A stretch of DNA of 64,000 nt from PNON01 sp963757065 (GTDB lineage: Bacteria; Chloroflexota; Anaerolineae; Anaerolineales; Anaerolineaceae): assembly GCA_963757065.1 (NCBI GenBank), contig CAVWQC010000008.1, positions 357,714 to 421,713 on the forward strand. The letters run 5' to 3'. The notes beneath the pieces were generated by a model, which saw only the letters and a program-made list of their open reading frames with translations, was not told the origin of the DNA and did no database searches. Numbering within the stretch: position 1 is the stretch's first letter; each line of letters opens with the position of its first letter. Shown here piece after piece: positions 28,731 to 38,542 of the stretch. The position numbers were made by a program, and so were the translations under genes.

Positions 28731-29468
28731 TTAACCAACAAACGTGTCTGGGCAACGGAAGTTTTCATTAGCTTTTCGGACTTCGTCAGTCACCTTGAAG
28801 TTCAAATCGTTTCCAAGCATCTGTTTACAGAAATTCTTTACTGAAGAATCCCAGTATTTCTTTGTAACATAGAAAACTCTTGCGCCACCTAGTTCGTGCT
28901 GGTATTCTGGCCACGGATAAGAAGGCTGTGCCATTTCAAGTCCGGCCATACGCCAGCCATTGTAGCTTTCAAAAGTGGACCACCATTCATTAGCTCCTGC
29001 AATTTCTAGAGCGTAATAAGTCTTGGCATAATACATAGCCCAACCAATACGACCACGACGAGCAAAGGTCATAGTATGAAGGCTATAGGCAAGAGATTCA
29101 TCCTTAAAACGACCATTTGCAAATCCAGCCAATTGACCGTCAATTAAACCAATCAGGGTGAATGGATCTTTTAGGCGTTTGCGGTATTCGCCCAGGATTT
29201 CAGCATAAACACGGGCACCAACAATATCATAAAAATCTTTTTCAACTTCCATGACTTTTGTCATGAAATCTAGTAATGGAAGGACATCCGATGACTTCAT
29301 CTGGCGAATATAGAGAATTTTTTCGCTGCCGTCACGAGCCTTTAATGGGATCATCGCTTCTGGCCATGGTTTGAGATCCATAGCAGGTGCTTGAAGTAAT
29401 GGTTCAATTTCGCGGACATCAATTGTTAATTGCTCTTCAGATACTTTCTCTGGTGGCTCAAGTTTCAT
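28731..29468 (-). CDS. GNAT-like acetyltransferase-fold protein
   Basis: About 245 residues. The start ATG at 29468 follows AAGGAG. The middle (about 65-215) has the feel of a GNAT fold: LYIRQMKSSDVLPLLDFM at the beginning, LIGLIDGQLAGFANG as the central strands, then a helix-rich stretch. The acetyl-CoA pyrophosphate loop is not clear, so catalysis is uncertain. It diverges from the FdrA-DUF1116 gene across a 476-bp regulatory region and may belong functionally to that cluster. Confidence 0.55.
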   Translation of the reverse strand: MKLEPPEKVSEEQLTIDVREIEPLLQAPAMDLKPWPEAMIPLKARDGSEKILYIRQMKSSDVLPLLDFMTKVMEVEKDFYDIVGARVYAEILGEYRKRLKDPFTLIGLIDGQLAGFANGRFKDESLAYSLHTMTFARRGRIGWAMYYAKTYYALEIAGANEWWSTFESYNGWRMAGLEMAQPSYPWPEYQHELGGARVFYVTKKYWDSSVKNFCKQMLGNDLNFKVTDEVRKANENFRCPDTFVG

Positions 29469-29682
29469 TTTTCGTTTCTCCTTAATTGGATTATTACTAA
29501 TTACTATACCGTACAATTTCGAAAACTTCTTGTACATTCTATATATTTGATTGTAAGTAGCACCTATTTTCTTGTCAAGTATTACTCTATCAGACCATTT
29601 CACATAAATGTAATAACTTTGCCGGTTCTATTTGTATGACAAATATCAAGATATTAGTGATTTATGGAGGTATGCACTTATG

Positions 29683-29711
29683 TTGACGCTGTTTTCCTTA
29701 TTTGCTATACT
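29683..29711 (+). promoter_or_regulatory. Promoter of the catabolic cluster
   Basis: TTGACG (29683-29688), 17 bases, and TATACT (29706-29711). Confidence 0.7.
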
Positions 29712-29810
29712 AATTAGGTGATCCACAAGGATTGATTATTCTTTGTAATTCGTATATTTTGGATAAATTTATCCCATTTGCTAATTCAAAGGTTTTATAG
29801 GATTTCGACC

Positions 29811-29912
29811 TACCCGTGGACTTCATCTGTAAGAATTATTCTCCCCAATCGACCGATCTCAAAAATTGCAGACACCTGCCCGTCAAAAACCATACCTATG
29901 GTCTAGCGGGTA
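29811..29912 (+). promoter_or_regulatory. Leader with mutually exclusive pairings
   Basis: CGGGTA (29907-29912) can pair perfectly with TACCCG (29811-29816). It can also pair with TGCCCG (29877-29882), which closes a two-tier hairpin over ACCAT/ATGGT (29889-29893 with 29898-29902). Such a switch is what riboswitch-like leaders use; I recognise no known aptamer. Confidence 0.4.
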
Positions 29913-29944
29913 TATTCGATATATAAAATTTATTGGAGGAAACA

Positions 29945-32900
29945 ATGACAGTAATTAAATCTGAAGTTCGAACTGGTGTGTATTATGACTCAGCATTTTT
30001 AATGCAGCTTCAACGCACCATCTCCGATTTTGCCGGCGTGGAAGATGCCGGAGTCATTATGGGTACAGATGCGAATAAAGAGCTGCTCGCCCATATTAAT
30101 TTGATATCACCTGAAGTGAAGTCAGCTAAACCAGACGATCTGGTTGTTGTTGTCCGAGCAGACAACGACAAGGCTGCAACTTTTGCTCTAGCTCAGGTTG
30201 AAGAACTTTTGAAGAAGAAGAAAACAGCAACTGACTCAGTTATCCGCCCCAAGAGTATCGAATCTGCTTCTGAAAATCTACCGGAAGCAAGTTGGGTTTT
30301 GATTTCTGTGGCTGGCCGTTATGCTGATATAGTTGCTAATGATGCACTAGATCTCGGTAAACATGTGTTTCTTTTCTCTGACAATGTTTCTGTTGAAGCA
30401 GAGATCCAACTCAAAAATAAAGCCGCCGAGAAAGGTCTCCTGGTAATGGGACCTGATTGTGGGACTGCAATTGTTCGTGGTATGGGGCTTGGATTTGCTA
30501 ACAAAGTACGTCTAGGACCCATCGGGATGGTTGCTGCTGCCGGGACAGGATTACAGCAAGTTTCATCGCGTATTGCTCAATTAGGCAGTGGAATGACTTA
30601 TGGTATTGGTACTGGTGGGCGCGACCTTTCGGAAAAAGTAGGCGCAAGAACTTTCAGCCAGGGTATAGATATCCTCAGCCGCGACGACGAAACTAAAGTG
30701 ATCGTTCTAGTCTCCAAACCACCGGCTCCAGCAGTGGCGGAAGAAGTACTCAAACAGGCTCGTAAAGCTAAAAAACCTGTAGTTATATGCTTTGTTGGCC
30801 GCACCCCGTCAATTGCCCATGAAGATAATCTTTTTTATGCAGGCAGTCTGGATGCAGCAGCAGAAATCGCAGTTGAACTAACAAAGGACCTTTCTGGAAA
30901 GTCTATAAAAACTGCTGCAAAAAAAGCGGATCCCAAAGTTGATGTAACCAAATTCGTTAAAGGACAAAAATACTTCCGCGGATTATTCTCCGGTGGGACA
31001 CTTGCCTATGAGGCACAATATATTTTGGAAGATTATCTGCCTAAAGTTCTGGCAAATTCTCCACTTCGTAAAGAAAATAAACTGCCCAATTCATTATCCA
31101 GCCAGGAGAATTGTATCGTTGACCTGGGTGAAGATGAATTTACTGTAGGCCGTTTACATCCCATGATGGATAACGAATTACGTGTTCGCCGCATTCTTGA
31201 AGAAGCAGCTGATCCATCTGTCGCTGTTATTATGCTGGATGTCGTAATTGGTTATGGTTCTCACCCAAATCCGGCTGAAGAATTGGCTGAAGCTGTGGCA
31301 AAAGCATTCCAAATAGCCAGGAAAGCAGGGCGTCATCTCGAAGTCGTCGCTGTAGTCACCGGTACCGATGATGATCCACAGGGATTACGAAACCAGATTG
31401 CGCAAATGGAAGCTGTTGGTACCTGGGTAAGCACCAGTAACGAAGACGTTGTTCGATATGCAGGTACGATCATTAAGGCTTTGAATCCCAAGGATGTTCC
31501 ATCCGGACATCCTGCACCAAAGGCTGCTTCAACGGATGTTGTCGTTGCAACTCCTAAATTTGTAAAAAGCGATCTTGATATGCTCCGAAAGAATCTCGAA
31601 GCAATTAACCTTGGCCTGGAATCCTTTGCGGAGAATTTGACTGCACAGGGTGTCCCTGTTGTACACGTTGACTGGAAACCACCGGCTGGTGGAAACGATG
31701 TCCTTATTCGAGCGCTATCCAAGTTGAAAGAGCCTTTGTTAATTGCCAAGAATCGAAAAAGCAAATAAACTCGCACTTGAAAAGATGATGGATGCTCATC
31801 CAATTCTTACCGGCGTTGGCCTTGCAAAAGATTTGATCCCGGGTATGAAATCCAATTTACTTCTGCATGCTGGTCCTCCTATCACTTATGATCGTATGGC
31901 TGGTCCAGTTAAAGGCGCGATCTGGGGCTGCCTTATGTACGAAGGACTTGCCAAGAATATCGATGAAGCCAAGAAATTAGCAGAATCCGGAAAAATCGAG
32001 TATGCTCCCTGCCATCATCACGCTTCTGTTGGTCCAATGGCTGGGTTGATCTCTCCTTCATTCATGGTCTATGAAGTGGAGAATACCAATGGCGGATATA
32101 AAGCATACTCCGGTTTGAACGAAGGCCGCGGTAAAGTGCTTCGAATGGGTGCTTACAGCGAAGAAGTCATTGCAAAGCTGCATTGGATGAATGAAGTCAT
32201 GGGACCCATTCTGGATAAAGCTATCAAATACCTGGGCGGTATAGATATTCGTGCTCTATTAAGTAAAGCATTACATATGGGTGATGATGGACATAACCGC
32301 CTGGATGCATGTTCAGTTCTGTTTACAACTACCCTTGCCCCGGCAATAGTAAAAGTATGTGATGACAAAGATCAAGCTGAAAAAATCGTTAGATTCCTTG
32401 CAGAAAATGCTCTCAGTATCTTAAATCCCGTGATGGCGGCGGCAAAAACCATGGCCGAGTCAGCCGCTGGCATAGAATACTCCACTGTTGTCACAACAAT
32501 GGCACGTAATGGTACTGATTTTGGCATCCATGTGAGCGGTTTGGGTGATAAATGGTTCATTTCGCCTGCTCCCATGGTCAAAGCTTTATACTTCCCGGGC
32601 TTTACTGAAAAAGATGCCAATCCCGACATTGGTGACAGCGTGATCACCGAAACAGCAGGGTTTGGTGGATTTGCCATGGCTTCAGCACCAGCACTTGTTA
32701 GTTTCATTGGTGGAACTGCCAAGGATGCAACAGCAACCACGTATGATATGTACGAAATAACAGATGGCGAGCATAAATTCCTAACCATTCCGTATCTGGA
32801 TTTCCGTGGTACTCCAACAGGCGTTGATATTCGTAAAGTTGTAGATAAAGGAATTGCCCCCAGGGTGAACACGGGTGTAGCTCATAAGGATCCCGGGGTT

Positions 32901-32990
32901 GGTCAGGTCGGAGCAGGCGTTGTAAGTGCTCCGATGAAGATGTTCGAAGAAGCAGTCGTAGCTTTTACAGAAAAATACGCATCTAAATAA
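29945..32990 (+). CDS. FdrA-DUF1116 (AllF-AllG-like) fusion, frame broken
   Basis: About 1,015 residues after removing one base near 31748-31752 (expected AAGATCG, found AAGAATCG). Residues about 1-525 are FdrA-like: two succinyl-CoA-synthetase-type halves with MGPDCGTAIV, GMVAAAGTGLQ and later the DDPQG loop. Without a stop the frame runs into the DUF1116 N-terminus (INLGLESFAEN, VVHVDWKPPAGG) and, past the break, into the DUF1116 body (PCHHHASVGPMAG, GDDGHNR). In E. coli FdrA (AllF), YlbE (AllG) and YlbF (AllH) form the oxamate carbamoyltransferase that gives carbamoyl phosphate. Here AllF and AllG seem fused; no AllH or carbamate kinase is visible. The start at ATG 29945 follows TTGGAGG. 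Confidence 0.75.
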
Positions 32991-33021
32991 TTTCAAATTC
33001 AAATACTAAGTGGAGGATCGT

Positions 33022-34692
33022 ATGGATCGAGAAAAGTTTATCAAAATGTTAAGTGAAGCAAAATTATATGATCTTACCCAGGGTTGCAGTATCTTCACTA
33101 CGCCCTGGCCTTTCGAAAAATCACTTGAAGTGCACTTTTTCAAACGCTTAACCGGTGCTTATGGCGGTGGAGCTGGTGCAAACGGACAAATATTAAATTG
33201 GAGCAATACGGTTGGCACCCATTTGGTCGGGGAGCGGGCTTTCCACTCCGGAATGCGCGCAATTTCAGATATTCCATTAACCGATCTTACAGGTGAAGGC
33301 GTTGTGGTTGATCTTTCTGACGTAGTAGAAGACTACGGGTTCTACACACCAGAGATGATCACAAAAAAGGTGACCGTTAAAAAAGGTGACATCCTGATCA
33401 TCAATACTGGCTACCATAAATACTCATGGGACCAGCCAGACGTCATGAATCCAAATGCGCAAGGTGGCGTTGAAAATAAAGATTTTGGTTTCTACGTCCG
33501 CCATCCAGGTCCTTCCCCTGAATTTTACCAATGGGCTCTTGATATGAAACTAAAATGGATCGGTGTTGATTGTGGTTGTTCTGAACACCCGATGAATACA
33601 CCCATCCGACGGTTCCATGAGAATCACTTCAAGAAAGCAGAAGAAAAACTTGTTGCCAAATACGGTAAAAAATGGGATGAAATGTTCCCAACCGATGAAT
33701 ATTACACTTTGACCCATATCACCCTGCCCAAAGCCCATATGTTATTCGTGGAAGCCATTGTGGGAGAGATTGACAAGCTCAAGAACAAGCGGGCTTGGAT
33801 ATCTGTTCAACCAATCCCATTCATGGAAGTTGAGGCTGCCTGGTCTCGTGTATTTGCATGGACAGCTCCTGATGGTATGACCGAAGAGGGTTTCCTGGAC
33901 GCTATGAAATCATCCAAGATGATGGATCTCTCAGTCCCATTCAGCGTACAAAGCCCACAATGGGCTAATTATGAACCCTTAACTGTAAAATACACCAAAC
34001 GTGTTGGTGGACAGCATTTTGGTATGGGTCGCAATGGATCCATTTGTAATGCGTCGATCCACCTTGCCACCCACATGGATGGCGAAAAACACTTTTACCC
34101 GAATGGAAGAACGATAGGGCAGGTTCCATTGGAAGAATGGGTCGGTCCTGGTGTCATTGCTGATATCTCCGGTCTGGTAAGCAACTCCTCTGTATATACG
34201 CCTGCAATGATTGAAAGTGTTGTCGACATCCGCGAAGGAGACATCCTCATCATCAAAACTGGTTGGTCAAAATATGGATGGAATTCAAAGGATTCTGACG
34301 AATTCCGATATATGATCAAGCACCCGGGTCCATCTCCTGATTTTGCAGATTGGATCATCAAAATGAAGATCAAATGGATCGGCATCGACTGTGTTGCAGC
34401 TGATCACCCGATGAATACTATTCAACGAATCTGGCATCCGAAAACTTTCGAAGAAGCCAATAACAAATTGAAAAAAGATTTCGGAAAAGATTGGGATGAA
34501 ATGTTCCCGCTTGACCAATATTATCAGGATATGCACTATAACCTCTTCCCGAAGAAAATTGTCCATGCAGAAAACCTTGGCGGTCAGCTTGCTGAAACAC
34601 CCGGTGGCCGCTATTACATCGGTTGTTTTGTACAGAAAGCCATGGAAATTGAATCGATGTGGGGTCGTTTTGTAGCTTTTAAAGAAAGCTAG
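33022..34692 (+). CDS. Tandem-duplicated cyclase-family metal hydrolase
   Basis: About 556 residues made of two homologous halves (about 1-285 and 286-556) of the cyclase/kynurenine-formamidase/isatin-hydrolase family. Shared landmarks are GDILIINTG and GDILIIKTG, the HPGPSP stretch, EHPMNT/DHPMNT and KWDEMFP/DWDEMFP. The second half carries the Mn/Zn motif HLATHMDGEKH (family form HxGTHxDxPxH). The first half reads NTVGTHLVGERAFH at that place, so most metal ligands are missing and it is probably structural. The ATG at 33022 follows TGGAGG. It would hydrolyse a cyclic amide in the cluster's pathway; that role is inferred from family and context. Confidence 0.8.
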   Translation: MDREKFIKMLSEAKLYDLTQGCSIFTTPWPFEKSLEVHFFKRLTGAYGGGAGANGQILNWSNTVGTHLVGERAFHSGMRAISDIPLTDLTGEGVVVDLSDVVEDYGFYTPEMITKKVTVKKGDILIINTGYHKYSWDQPDVMNPNAQGGVENKDFGFYVRHPGPSPEFYQWALDMKLKWIGVDCGCSEHPMNTPIRRFHENHFKKAEEKLVAKYGKKWDEMFPTDEYYTLTHITLPKAHMLFVEAIVGEIDKLKNKRAWISVQPIPFMEVEAAWSRVFAWTAPDGMTEEGFLDAMKSSKMMDLSVPFSVQSPQWANYEPLTVKYTKRVGGQHFGMGRNGSICNASIHLATHMDGEKHFYPNGRTIGQVPLEEWVGPGVIADISGLVSNSSVYTPAMIESVVDIREGDILIIKTGWSKYGWNSKDSDEFRYMIKHPGPSPDFADWIIKMKIKWIGIDCVAADHPMNTIQRIWHPKTFEEANNKLKKDFGKDWDEMFPLDQYYQDMHYNLFPKKIVHAENLGGQLAETPGGRYYIGCFVQKAMEIESMWGRFVAFKES

Positions 34693-34707
34693 TAAGAAAT
34701 ATAACAA

Positions 34708-34742
34708 ATCCTCACAGAGAGGATAACCCTTTCTGTGAGGAT
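34708..34742 (+). terminator. Intercistronic hairpin
   Basis: An 11-bp perfect stem (34708-34718 with 34732-34742) with a 13-base loop lies between the cyclase and molybdenum hydroxylase genes. AATTTATC follows, only weakly T-rich, so partial termination or RNA processing is likely. Confidence 0.5.
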
Positions 34743-34779
34743 AATTTATCTATTGAAATGTGTAGGAGGAGGAACGTAG

Positions 34780-35658
34780 ATGAAACCAGCCTCTTTTGAA
34801 TATTATGCCCCGACAAGTGTCGAAGAAGCATTAGCTACCATCGCTGAAGTTGGTGATGATGGCGGTAAAGTACTGGCAGGTGGTCAAAGCTTGGTACCTG
34901 CCATGAATTTTCGCATGGCACAGCCAACTGCCCTTGTAGATTTAAATGGAATTAAGGAATTATTTTATATTAAACCTTCTCCTGCTGGTGGATTACTCAT
35001 AGGAACAATGACAAGGGATAGGGTTGTTGAATTGGATCCATTAGTTATAGAACGGGCTCCAATCATCCCGGAATGTCTTTATTGGCTTGCCCACCCAACA
35101 ATTCGTAATCGTGGCACATTTGGTGGCGCTCTGGCTCACTCTGATCCCGCAGGTCAATTACCAGTAGTAGCCTCAGCATTGAATTTTAAATTCCATATCA
35201 GATCAAAAGATGCTGACCGCTGGGTGGAAGCAGATGACTTTTTTGTATCGATCTATACTACCTGCATGGAAGCAACAGAAATGCTGACTGAAATAGAAGT
35301 TCCAGCTAAACCCAAGAATACAGGGTTTAGCTTCAAGCAGGTATCACGCCAGGCAGGAGAATCTGCACTTGTGGGTGTTGCTACCATGCTTACATTGGAT
35401 TCTGCAGGCAAAATTGAAGGTGGCCGAATTTCATTTATGGGTGTTTCCGAAAAACCTGTACCAGCTGAAGAGGCATTAAAGCTCCTCAAAGGTAATAAAC
35501 CTACAGATGAACTTATTCGGGATGCCATCGAAGCCACAGTTGTGAATGAACTGGATCCAGGACCTGATATTCATGCTTCAGCTGAATATCGCAGTCACAT
35601 GGCTCGTGCACTTGGTATCAATTCTGTCAAAGAAGCCATTGCCAGGGCAGCTAATTAG
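34780..35658 (+). CDS. Molybdenum hydroxylase FAD subunit (CoxM/XdhB-like)
   Basis: A 292-residue FAD-binding subunit of the xanthine oxidase family. The isoalloxazine and pyrophosphate motifs are VLAGGQSLVPAMNFR and TIRNRGTFGGALAHSDPAG. The C-terminal CO_deh_flav_C domain begins near residue 175. It passes electrons from the [2Fe-2S] subunit to an acceptor. A strong AGGAGGAGG precedes the ATG. Together with the next two genes it makes a complete L-M-S type hydroxylase. Confidence 0.9.
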   Translation: MKPASFEYYAPTSVEEALATIAEVGDDGGKVLAGGQSLVPAMNFRMAQPTALVDLNGIKELFYIKPSPAGGLLIGTMTRDRVVELDPLVIERAPIIPECLYWLAHPTIRNRGTFGGALAHSDPAGQLPVVASALNFKFHIRSKDADRWVEADDFFVSIYTTCMEATEMLTEIEVPAKPKNTGFSFKQVSRQAGESALVGVATMLTLDSAGKIEGGRISFMGVSEKPVPAEEALKLLKGNKPTDELIRDAIEATVVNELDPGPDIHASAEYRSHMARALGINSVKEAIARAAN

Positions 35659-35667
35659 GAGGTCAGA

Positions 35668-36156
35668 ATGAGCGAAAAAATAAAAATTAAAGTAAACGTC
35701 AATGGCACCGAATATGAACGCTCTGTGGAACCTCGCCTGCTTTTGAGTGATTTCATTCGCTATGAACTTTGTTTGGGGGGTACGCATGTTGGCTGTGAAC
35801 ATGGGGTTTGCGGAACCTGCACAATTTTATTCGATGGGAAACCACAAAGATCCTGTATGACATTTGCTGTCCAGGCAAATGGCCACATGATTGAAACAGT
35901 TGAAAGTTTGGGCACACCCGAAAAGATGAGCATCCTCCAACAAGCTTTCCAGGAAAAACATGGCGCGCAATGTGGTTTTTGTACTCCAGGCATCCTGATG
36001 ACCATGACTGCTTTCCTGAAAGAGAATCCCAATCCGACACTCGAAGAGATCCGTGAAGGAATTGATGGAAACCTTTGCCGATGCACTGGATATCAGAATA
36101 TTATTGATTCAGTAAAATATGCAGCAGAACAAATGGCTGCTCCCGTAAAGAAGTAA
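35668..36156 (+). CDS. Molybdenum hydroxylase [2Fe-2S] subunit (CoxS-like)
   Basis: A 162-residue iron-sulfur subunit. The N-terminal plant-type ferredoxin cluster is in GCEHGVCGTCTILFDG, with the first Cys in ELCLGGTHVGC. The C-terminal four-helix cluster uses CGFCTPG and CRCTGY. Both [2Fe-2S] sites look complete. It starts 9 bases after the FAD subunit behind AGGAGG and links the molybdenum site to FAD. Confidence 0.93.
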   Translation: MSEKIKIKVNVNGTEYERSVEPRLLLSDFIRYELCLGGTHVGCEHGVCGTCTILFDGKPQRSCMTFAVQANGHMIETVESLGTPEKMSILQQAFQEKHGAQCGFCTPGILMTMTAFLKENPNPTLEEIREGIDGNLCRCTGYQNIIDSVKYAAEQMAAPVKK

Positions 36157-36172
36157 CGGAAAGGAACTCACC

Positions 36173-38530
36173 ATGGAAAAGAAATTTCTTGGACAAAGAA
36201 TAAAGAGAAATGAAGATCCGCGGATCCTGACTGGACGGGCAAAGTATATAGCGGATATTAATTACTATAATGTTTTGCAGGCAGCTTTCTTGAGAAGTGA
36301 TTATCCACATGCGAAGCTCAATAGTGTTGATGTCAGTGCTGCCAAAGCGATGCCAGGGGTTGTAGCTGTATATACAGCTGAGGATCTTGGAGATCTCTGG
36401 CATCCTGGTCCGGTACTTGTTCCGGCTCCACATTCCATTCCTGGTATTACTGCCAATTCCCGCACCCAAATACCGATTGTAAAAGACTTCGTCAGGCACC
36501 AGGGAGAAGTCATCGCCATGGTGGTTGCTGAAAGTCGCTATTTAGCAGAAGATGCCCTGGCTGAGATCATAGTTGATGCAGATCCTCTTCCTGTTGTCGA
36601 AAATGTAATGGATGCACTCAAACCTGATTCACCACTTGTCCATGAAGAGCTTGGAACCAATTTGGCTACTTATGTCCGCCAGGAACGTGGCAATTTTGCG
36701 GAAGTGAAACAGAAGGCAGATTTTGTTATCGCTGAAAAATTCATTATGGACCGTGGTAGTGCTGGAGCAATGGAAAATCGCGGTATAGTTGTGAATTGGG
36801 AACAGGATGTTGAAAAGCTTACAATACATTGCAATACTCAATCTCCTTCCGGTTTGAGGAACAGCATGGCAGCCTGGTTCGGAATCCCCGAACAGAAAGT
36901 TCGTGTGGTGGTTCCTTTTGTCGGTGGCGCTTTTGGCCCAAAAGTCATGACCAACCAACCAGAAGAAGTATTGTGCGTTTTTGCATCAATCAAACTTAAT
37001 CGCCCCATCAAGTGGCTTGAAGATCGTGCAGAGAACTTCATCGGAACAACTGCTGAACGTGTTCAAATGCATGATTGTGAAATTGCATTTAATAAAGACG
37101 GAAAAGTGCTCGGATTCAGAGATTCCTTCCTTTACGATACTGGAGCATATAATCCTTATACGGCTACTATCCCGCTAAACACCCAAACCCACACCACTGG
37201 TACGTATGATATTCCAGTTTTTCTGACTGAATTCACATCTGTCTTTACCAACAAGATGATCGTTTCACCAGTTCGTGGCGCAGGCCGTACATACGGTGTT
37301 TATGTAATGGAACGTATGTTGGATGCAATAGCTTATAAGCTCGGGAAAGATCCTGCCGCTATCCGTGAACTTAACCTTATTCCAGCGGATGCCAAGTTCC
37401 CTCTTGAAACCGGGATCATCGCCCAGGATTTTGCTCAGTTTGTATTGGATAGCGGTAATTATCCGGCAGCATTGAAAAAAGCTAAAGAAATGATCGGTTA
37501 CGATGATTTCAAGAAGAATCTGCAGCCAAAGCTACGCGCAGAAGGCAAAAAAGTAGGCATTGGTCTGGTTTTGTTCACTGAAAACACGGGTGTTGGTCCA
37601 TATGAAGGAACCAAGATCACTGTCGGGAATAGTGGAAAAGTCTTTGCATCAAGTATTTATGGCACCCAGGGGCAAGGTCACTTCACGGTATTCGCTCAAA
37701 TTGTTGCTGACCAAATCGGTTGCAAGGTTGAGGATGTCATAATTGAAACTGGTGACACAGATAAATTTGCCTGGGGAACGGGTACATTTGCCAGCCGCGG
37801 AGCAACAGTATTAGGAAATGCCTATCACCACACAGCCCAATTAGTTCGTGCGAAAATCCTGGCAACAGCCAGTAGATTGTTTAATGTTCCCGAAGAAGAA
37901 TTGGAATTAGGTGATGGCGTTGTTCGCGTCGCTGATATTCCAGAAAAATCTATAAAATTGGGCGATCTCGCCACGAAAGCTAATCCTATGCGTGGAACTA
38001 TCAAACCTGGCACAGAACCTGGTTTGGAGGCTACCGGATTCTATGCACCACCCTATGGTGCCACAGCTTATGGTGCTGCTGCAGCGATCATTGAAGTAGA
38101 TCCTGAAAGCTATAACTTAAAGTTCCACAAATTCATCTTTGTAGACGACTGCGGTACAGTGATTAATCCAATGTTATTGGATGGACAACTCCATGGTGGT
38201 ATTCAAATGGGTATTGGTAATTCGTTCTTTGAGAAACTGGTTTATGATGAGGGTGGACAGCTAATGAATGGCTCGTTCATGGATTATCTAATACCTCGTG
38301 CGTCAGACATGCCTCATAGGATGGAGATCGGACATTTACATACACCTTCACCATTAAATCCCCTTGGAATTAAAGGCGTGGGTGAATCGGGAACAATACC
38401 GATTCCACCTCTATATTGCCAGGCACTAGAAAATGCTTTGGAAGTCCCAGGTTTGTTCATAAAGGATGTACCTTTAAGTCCGAGTATCCTTTACCATCTG
38501 GTTGAAGAAGCAAAACTAAGTATTAAATAA
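36173..38530 (+). CDS. Molybdenum hydroxylase large subunit (xanthine dehydrogenase/aldehyde oxidase type)
   Basis: A 785-residue molybdopterin-cytosine-dinucleotide type large subunit. The N-terminal a/b hammerhead domain contains RILTGRAKYIADI. The active-site loop is PVRGAGRTYG, the form II (aldehyde oxidase/nicotinate/xanthine) signature, not the AYxCSFR of true CO dehydrogenase. The catalytic Glu lies in KGVGESGTIP and the Q-loop in GTQGQGHFTVFAQ. It hydroxylates a carbon of the substrate with water-derived oxygen; the neighbouring nucleobase permease suggests an N-heterocycle. Maturation genes (XdhC/CoxI, MobA-like) are absent here. Confidence 0.9.
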   Translation: MEKKFLGQRIKRNEDPRILTGRAKYIADINYYNVLQAAFLRSDYPHAKLNSVDVSAAKAMPGVVAVYTAEDLGDLWHPGPVLVPAPHSIPGITANSRTQIPIVKDFVRHQGEVIAMVVAESRYLAEDALAEIIVDADPLPVVENVMDALKPDSPLVHEELGTNLATYVRQERGNFAEVKQKADFVIAEKFIMDRGSAGAMENRGIVVNWEQDVEKLTIHCNTQSPSGLRNSMAAWFGIPEQKVRVVVPFVGGAFGPKVMTNQPEEVLCVFASIKLNRPIKWLEDRAENFIGTTAERVQMHDCEIAFNKDGKVLGFRDSFLYDTGAYNPYTATIPLNTQTHTTGTYDIPVFLTEFTSVFTNKMIVSPVRGAGRTYGVYVMERMLDAIAYKLGKDPAAIRELNLIPADAKFPLETGIIAQDFAQFVLDSGNYPAALKKAKEMIGYDDFKKNLQPKLRAEGKKVGIGLVLFTENTGVGPYEGTKITVGNSGKVFASSIYGTQGQGHFTVFAQIVADQIGCKVEDVIIETGDTDKFAWGTGTFASRGATVLGNAYHHTAQLVRAKILATASRLFNVPEEELELGDGVVRVADIPEKSIKLGDLATKANPMRGTIKPGTEPGLEATGFYAPPYGATAYGAAAAIIEVDPESYNLKFHKFIFVDDCGTVINPMLLDGQLHGGIQMGIGNSFFEKLVYDEGGQLMNGSFMDYLIPRASDMPHRMEIGHLHTPSPLNPLGIKGVGESGTIPIPPLYCQALENALEVPGLFIKDVPLSPSILYHLVEEAKLSIK

Positions 38531-38542
38531 AAGGAGTTCGAT

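Larger units (their letters stand above)
29469..29944 (+). other. Divergent regulatory region with long leader
   Basis: This 476-bp gene-free region separates two divergent genes. It holds a good plus-strand promoter at 29683-29711 and an approximately 230-base leader with pairing potential before the ribosome site TTGGAGG of the FdrA-like gene. I see no open frame of interest in it. Confidence 0.6.

Noticed and set aside
34708..34742. Full transcription terminator splitting the catabolic cluster
   Set aside because: The stem is good but no real T run follows, and the downstream gene lacks its own clear promoter, so the cluster is probably still one transcript with partial attenuation.
36173..38530. 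True aerobic CO dehydrogenase large subunit
   Set aside because: The active-site loop is VRGAGR, the form II type, not AYxCSFR; with a nucleobase permease next to it a heterocycle hydroxylase is more likely.
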